In this document: positions 62,356-64,000 of the stretch, piece by piece
Position numbering within the stretch: the first letter of the stretch is position 1
How the letters are laid out: each line of letters opens with the position of its first letter
The notes under the pieces: generated by a model
Told to the model about the DNA's origin: nothing
Databases searched by the model: none
What the model saw: only the letters and a program-made list of their open reading frames with translations
Position numbers and translations under genes: made by a program
NCBI GenBank assembly: GCA_964508915.1
Contig: CAZDVK010000007.1
Span: forward strand, 8,904 to 72,903
Direction: 5' to 3'
DNA: 64,000 bases
DNA from: CAZDVK01 sp964508915
GTDB lineage: Bacteria > Pseudomonadota > Alphaproteobacteria > Paracaedibacterales > CAIULA01

Positions 62356-62856
62356 CTAACAAAAACGTTGATAAACACATTCTGAATAGGATGTGTTTCC
62401 CATTTTTGACACAATTTTGTCAATTTTTTGAAACCCTTGTTTTTCGTAAAAACGCTGTGCAATCGTATTTTTTTCAAGGGCAATAACAAGAACAGGTATT
62501 AGGTTTTCTTGTTTAAGCTTGCCAACGGACTCATCTAACAGTTTTTGGCCGACCCCTTGATTTTGGTAGTCTTTGCTGACATATAAGGCATAGATTTCAC
62601 CTTGACCAAATTGTAAGTGTCGGGAAATTCCGTAATCGCAAAAACCTATGATTTTTTCGTTATGGGAGGCTACGAACGAATATTTTTGAGGTTGAACCAT
62701 CCACTGAAGACGCCCACGAAGGCGTTCTTCAAAAGAAATATTATCTAGGTAACTTTGATCAATAATGCCTTGGTAAGCCTGTTTCCAAACAGTAATGGAA
62801 ATGTGGGTTATATCCTCAAAGTCATCAGATGTGGCAGGTCGAACGACTATCGTCAT
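62356..62856 (-). CDS. GNAT-family N-acetyltransferase
   Basis: This 166-residue protein starts MTIVVRPATSDDFEDITHIS. The acetyl-CoA motif appears as IYALYVSKDYQNQGVGQKLLDE, followed by NTIAQRFYEKQGFQK, both typical of GNAT enzymes. The substrate is unknown. It converges with glmM, and trhO lies 17 bp upstream on the same strand. Confidence 0.88.
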   Translation of the reverse strand: MTIVVRPATSDDFEDITHISITVWKQAYQGIIDQSYLDNISFEERLRGRLQWMVQPQKYSFVASHNEKIIGFCDYGISRHLQFGQGEIYALYVSKDYQNQGVGQKLLDESVGKLKQENLIPVLVIALEKNTIAQRFYEKQGFQKIDKIVSKMGNTSYSECVYQRFC

Positions 62857-62872
62857 AACCGTATCATCTTTC

Positions 62873-63814
62873 TTACCCCTTCACATTCGCACGCGCCGTT
62901 TTAGGGGTGCGAGTTGCCCCTATGTGTTGCGTGTTACGGCTGGCAGCTAGTTCAACCTGGAATTGGCGCTGTTCCAAACTTTGACGACGTTCCGGTGTTA
63001 AACTGTCATAGCAATGGGGGCATGAAACGCCCAGTTGATATTTGTGTGATTGCCGGTCTTCATCTGATAACGGCAAACGGCAGCTATGGCACAGCGTATG
63101 TTCGCCCAATTGCAAACCATGCTTAACAGCCACACGTTGATCAAACACAAAACAATCACCTTCCCATAAGCTTTTGTTTTCAGGCATCAATTCTAAATAC
63201 TTTAAAATGCCCCCTTTTAGGTGATAAACCGTTTCAAAACCTTCTTTCATCATAAAAGATGACGCCTTTTCACACCGAATGCCACCTGTGCACATCATGG
63301 CCACTTTTTTATGTTTTTGGGGGTTTAAATTTTTACGCACGTAATCTGGAAATTCTGTAAAGCATTTCGTTTTAGGGTCGACGGCGCCCTTAAAGGTTCC
63401 AATGGCTACTTCGTAATCATTGCGGGTATCAATCAAAATAACGTCGGGGTCTTGAATAACTTTGTTCCATTCTTCTGGCTCTAGATAAGTTCCAACCATT
63501 TTGTTTGGGTTCACACCTTCTACACCAAGGGTGACAATTTCCTTTTTCAAACGTACTTTCATGCGGTAAAAAGGGTTTTTGGGAGAAAACGATTCTTTAT
63601 ATTCCCAGCCATGAAAACGTTGGTCAGATTGTAAAAAATTTTTGAGGGTATCCATGGCATTACGACTGCCAGCAACGGTTCCGTTAATACCTTCCTCGGC
63701 TAAAATGAGGGTTCCCTTAATGCCGTTTTTGGTGCACAAATCTTTTAATGATGCTTGGATTTCTTTGCAATCTGGAAGATCTGCAAACTTATATAAAGCG
63801 GCAACAACGAACAT
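62873..63814 (-). CDS. trhO: tRNA uridine(34) hydroxylase TrhO (YceA family)
   Basis: TrhO hydroxylates C5 of U34 in some tRNAs using oxygen, toward 5-methoxyuridine or its derivatives. The 313-residue protein has the UPF0176 N-terminal domain and a rhodanese domain with catalytic Cys175 in MMCTGGIRCEKAS. The C-terminus carries four Cys (CHSCR, CPHCYD), a likely zinc site. It shares its strand with the GNAT gene. Confidence 0.93.
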   Translation of the reverse strand: MFVVAALYKFADLPDCKEIQASLKDLCTKNGIKGTLILAEEGINGTVAGSRNAMDTLKNFLQSDQRFHGWEYKESFSPKNPFYRMKVRLKKEIVTLGVEGVNPNKMVGTYLEPEEWNKVIQDPDVILIDTRNDYEVAIGTFKGAVDPKTKCFTEFPDYVRKNLNPQKHKKVAMMCTGGIRCEKASSFMMKEGFETVYHLKGGILKYLELMPENKSLWEGDCFVFDQRVAVKHGLQLGEHTLCHSCRLPLSDEDRQSHKYQLGVSCPHCYDSLTPERRQSLEQRQFQVELAASRNTQHIGATRTPKTARANVKG

Positions 63815-63933
63815 AATGAACCCCTTTTAAAACAACGATAAATAAAACCACCCCATAAGTTAACTTAAAAGGCAAAATACGACAAGTATTTCAGCAATTT
63901 AGAATAAGATATTTGCTGCAAAATTAAATACGT

Positions 63934-64000
63934 TTAAACCCTTTCTTAACTTTTCCTATGCTATAAAAGGTTTGAGGACACATGTGGTGGTCATGGCTTA
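63934..64000 (+). promoter_or_regulatory. Upstream region and first codons of a gene that leaves the window
   Basis: ATG at 63982 after GAGGA starts MWWSWL and runs off the window. Upstream, TTAA half-sites at 63934-63937 and 63946-63949 are separated by 8 nt and followed, 12 nt later, by TATAAA (63962-63967). This resembles the promoters of the ncRNA family but with N8 instead of N7, so CtrA control is only a possibility. Only six codons are visible, so the product cannot be named. Confidence 0.3.

Overview
The window is chromosomal DNA from a low-GC alphaproteobacterium. Gene content and protein style fit an intracellular or protist-associated lineage such as Holosporales; this placement is inference. 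Alphaproteobacterial markers visible here are PopZ (DUF2497), a DUF1467 protein, a DUF3035 lipoprotein next to lspA and a tandem M16 peptidase pair, parS sites inside rsmG, and TTAA-N7-TTAA boxes of the CtrA type. Genes are tightly packed, with many ATGA, TAATG and GTGA overlaps, frequent TTG starts, and several lineage-specific secreted proteins. I see no insertion sequence, prophage, CRISPR array, tRNA or rRNA.

Layout. 1-4 kb: the tail of an aromatic amino acid permease, three small tandem secreted proteins, a serine hydrolase and a membrane-anchored low-complexity protein. 4-11.5 kb: dapE, metNI, parAB-rsmG with two perfect parS sites, a DUF1467 protein, a CinA-like protein and an MFS transporter. 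11.7-19.6 kb: ftsEX with a YdcF-like protein, fabI, yejAB and an alpha/beta hydrolase. 19.9-29 kb: an aminotransferase, a frameshifted DUF2608-like gene, glyQS, radA, mnmA and a BrnQ-like carrier. 29-37 kb: acetoacetyl-CoA synthetase, a DASS transporter, AsmA, prmA and trmB. 37-42.5 kb: a large secreted repeat protein, rpoH, murA and dcd. 42.7-51.6 kb: M16 pair, DUF3035, lspA, a methyltransferase, rluC-type synthase, popZ, tolC, ctaB and csrA. 51.7-53.1 kb: flgB, flgC, a small ORF and a FliE-like gene. 53.1-64 kb: yibQ, envC-like, gpmI, yejE, two Liv-type ATPases, ftsH, glmM, a GNAT protein and trhO.

The most unusual content is a three-member family of intergenic elements at about 26.36-26.72, 31.20-31.57 and 40.34-40.69 kb. 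Each begins with an identically spaced 33-nt promoter, TTAA-N7-TTAA-12 nt-TATNNT, in which a perfect CtrA-type box takes the place of the -35 element. Two copies are near-collinear over about 310 nt and show compensatory changes in predicted stems. The third shares the promoter and the 3' domain. I read them as an undescribed family of structured, possibly CtrA-controlled noncoding RNAs. Together with parABS and PopZ they suggest Caulobacter-like polar and cell-cycle circuitry in a compact genome.

Other points worth a second look are yejE lying about 38 kb from yejAB beside Liv-type ATPases, a one-base frameshift in an A6 tract of a DUF2608-like gene, the tandem secreted paralogues, and the secreted 696-residue protein with an internal duplication.
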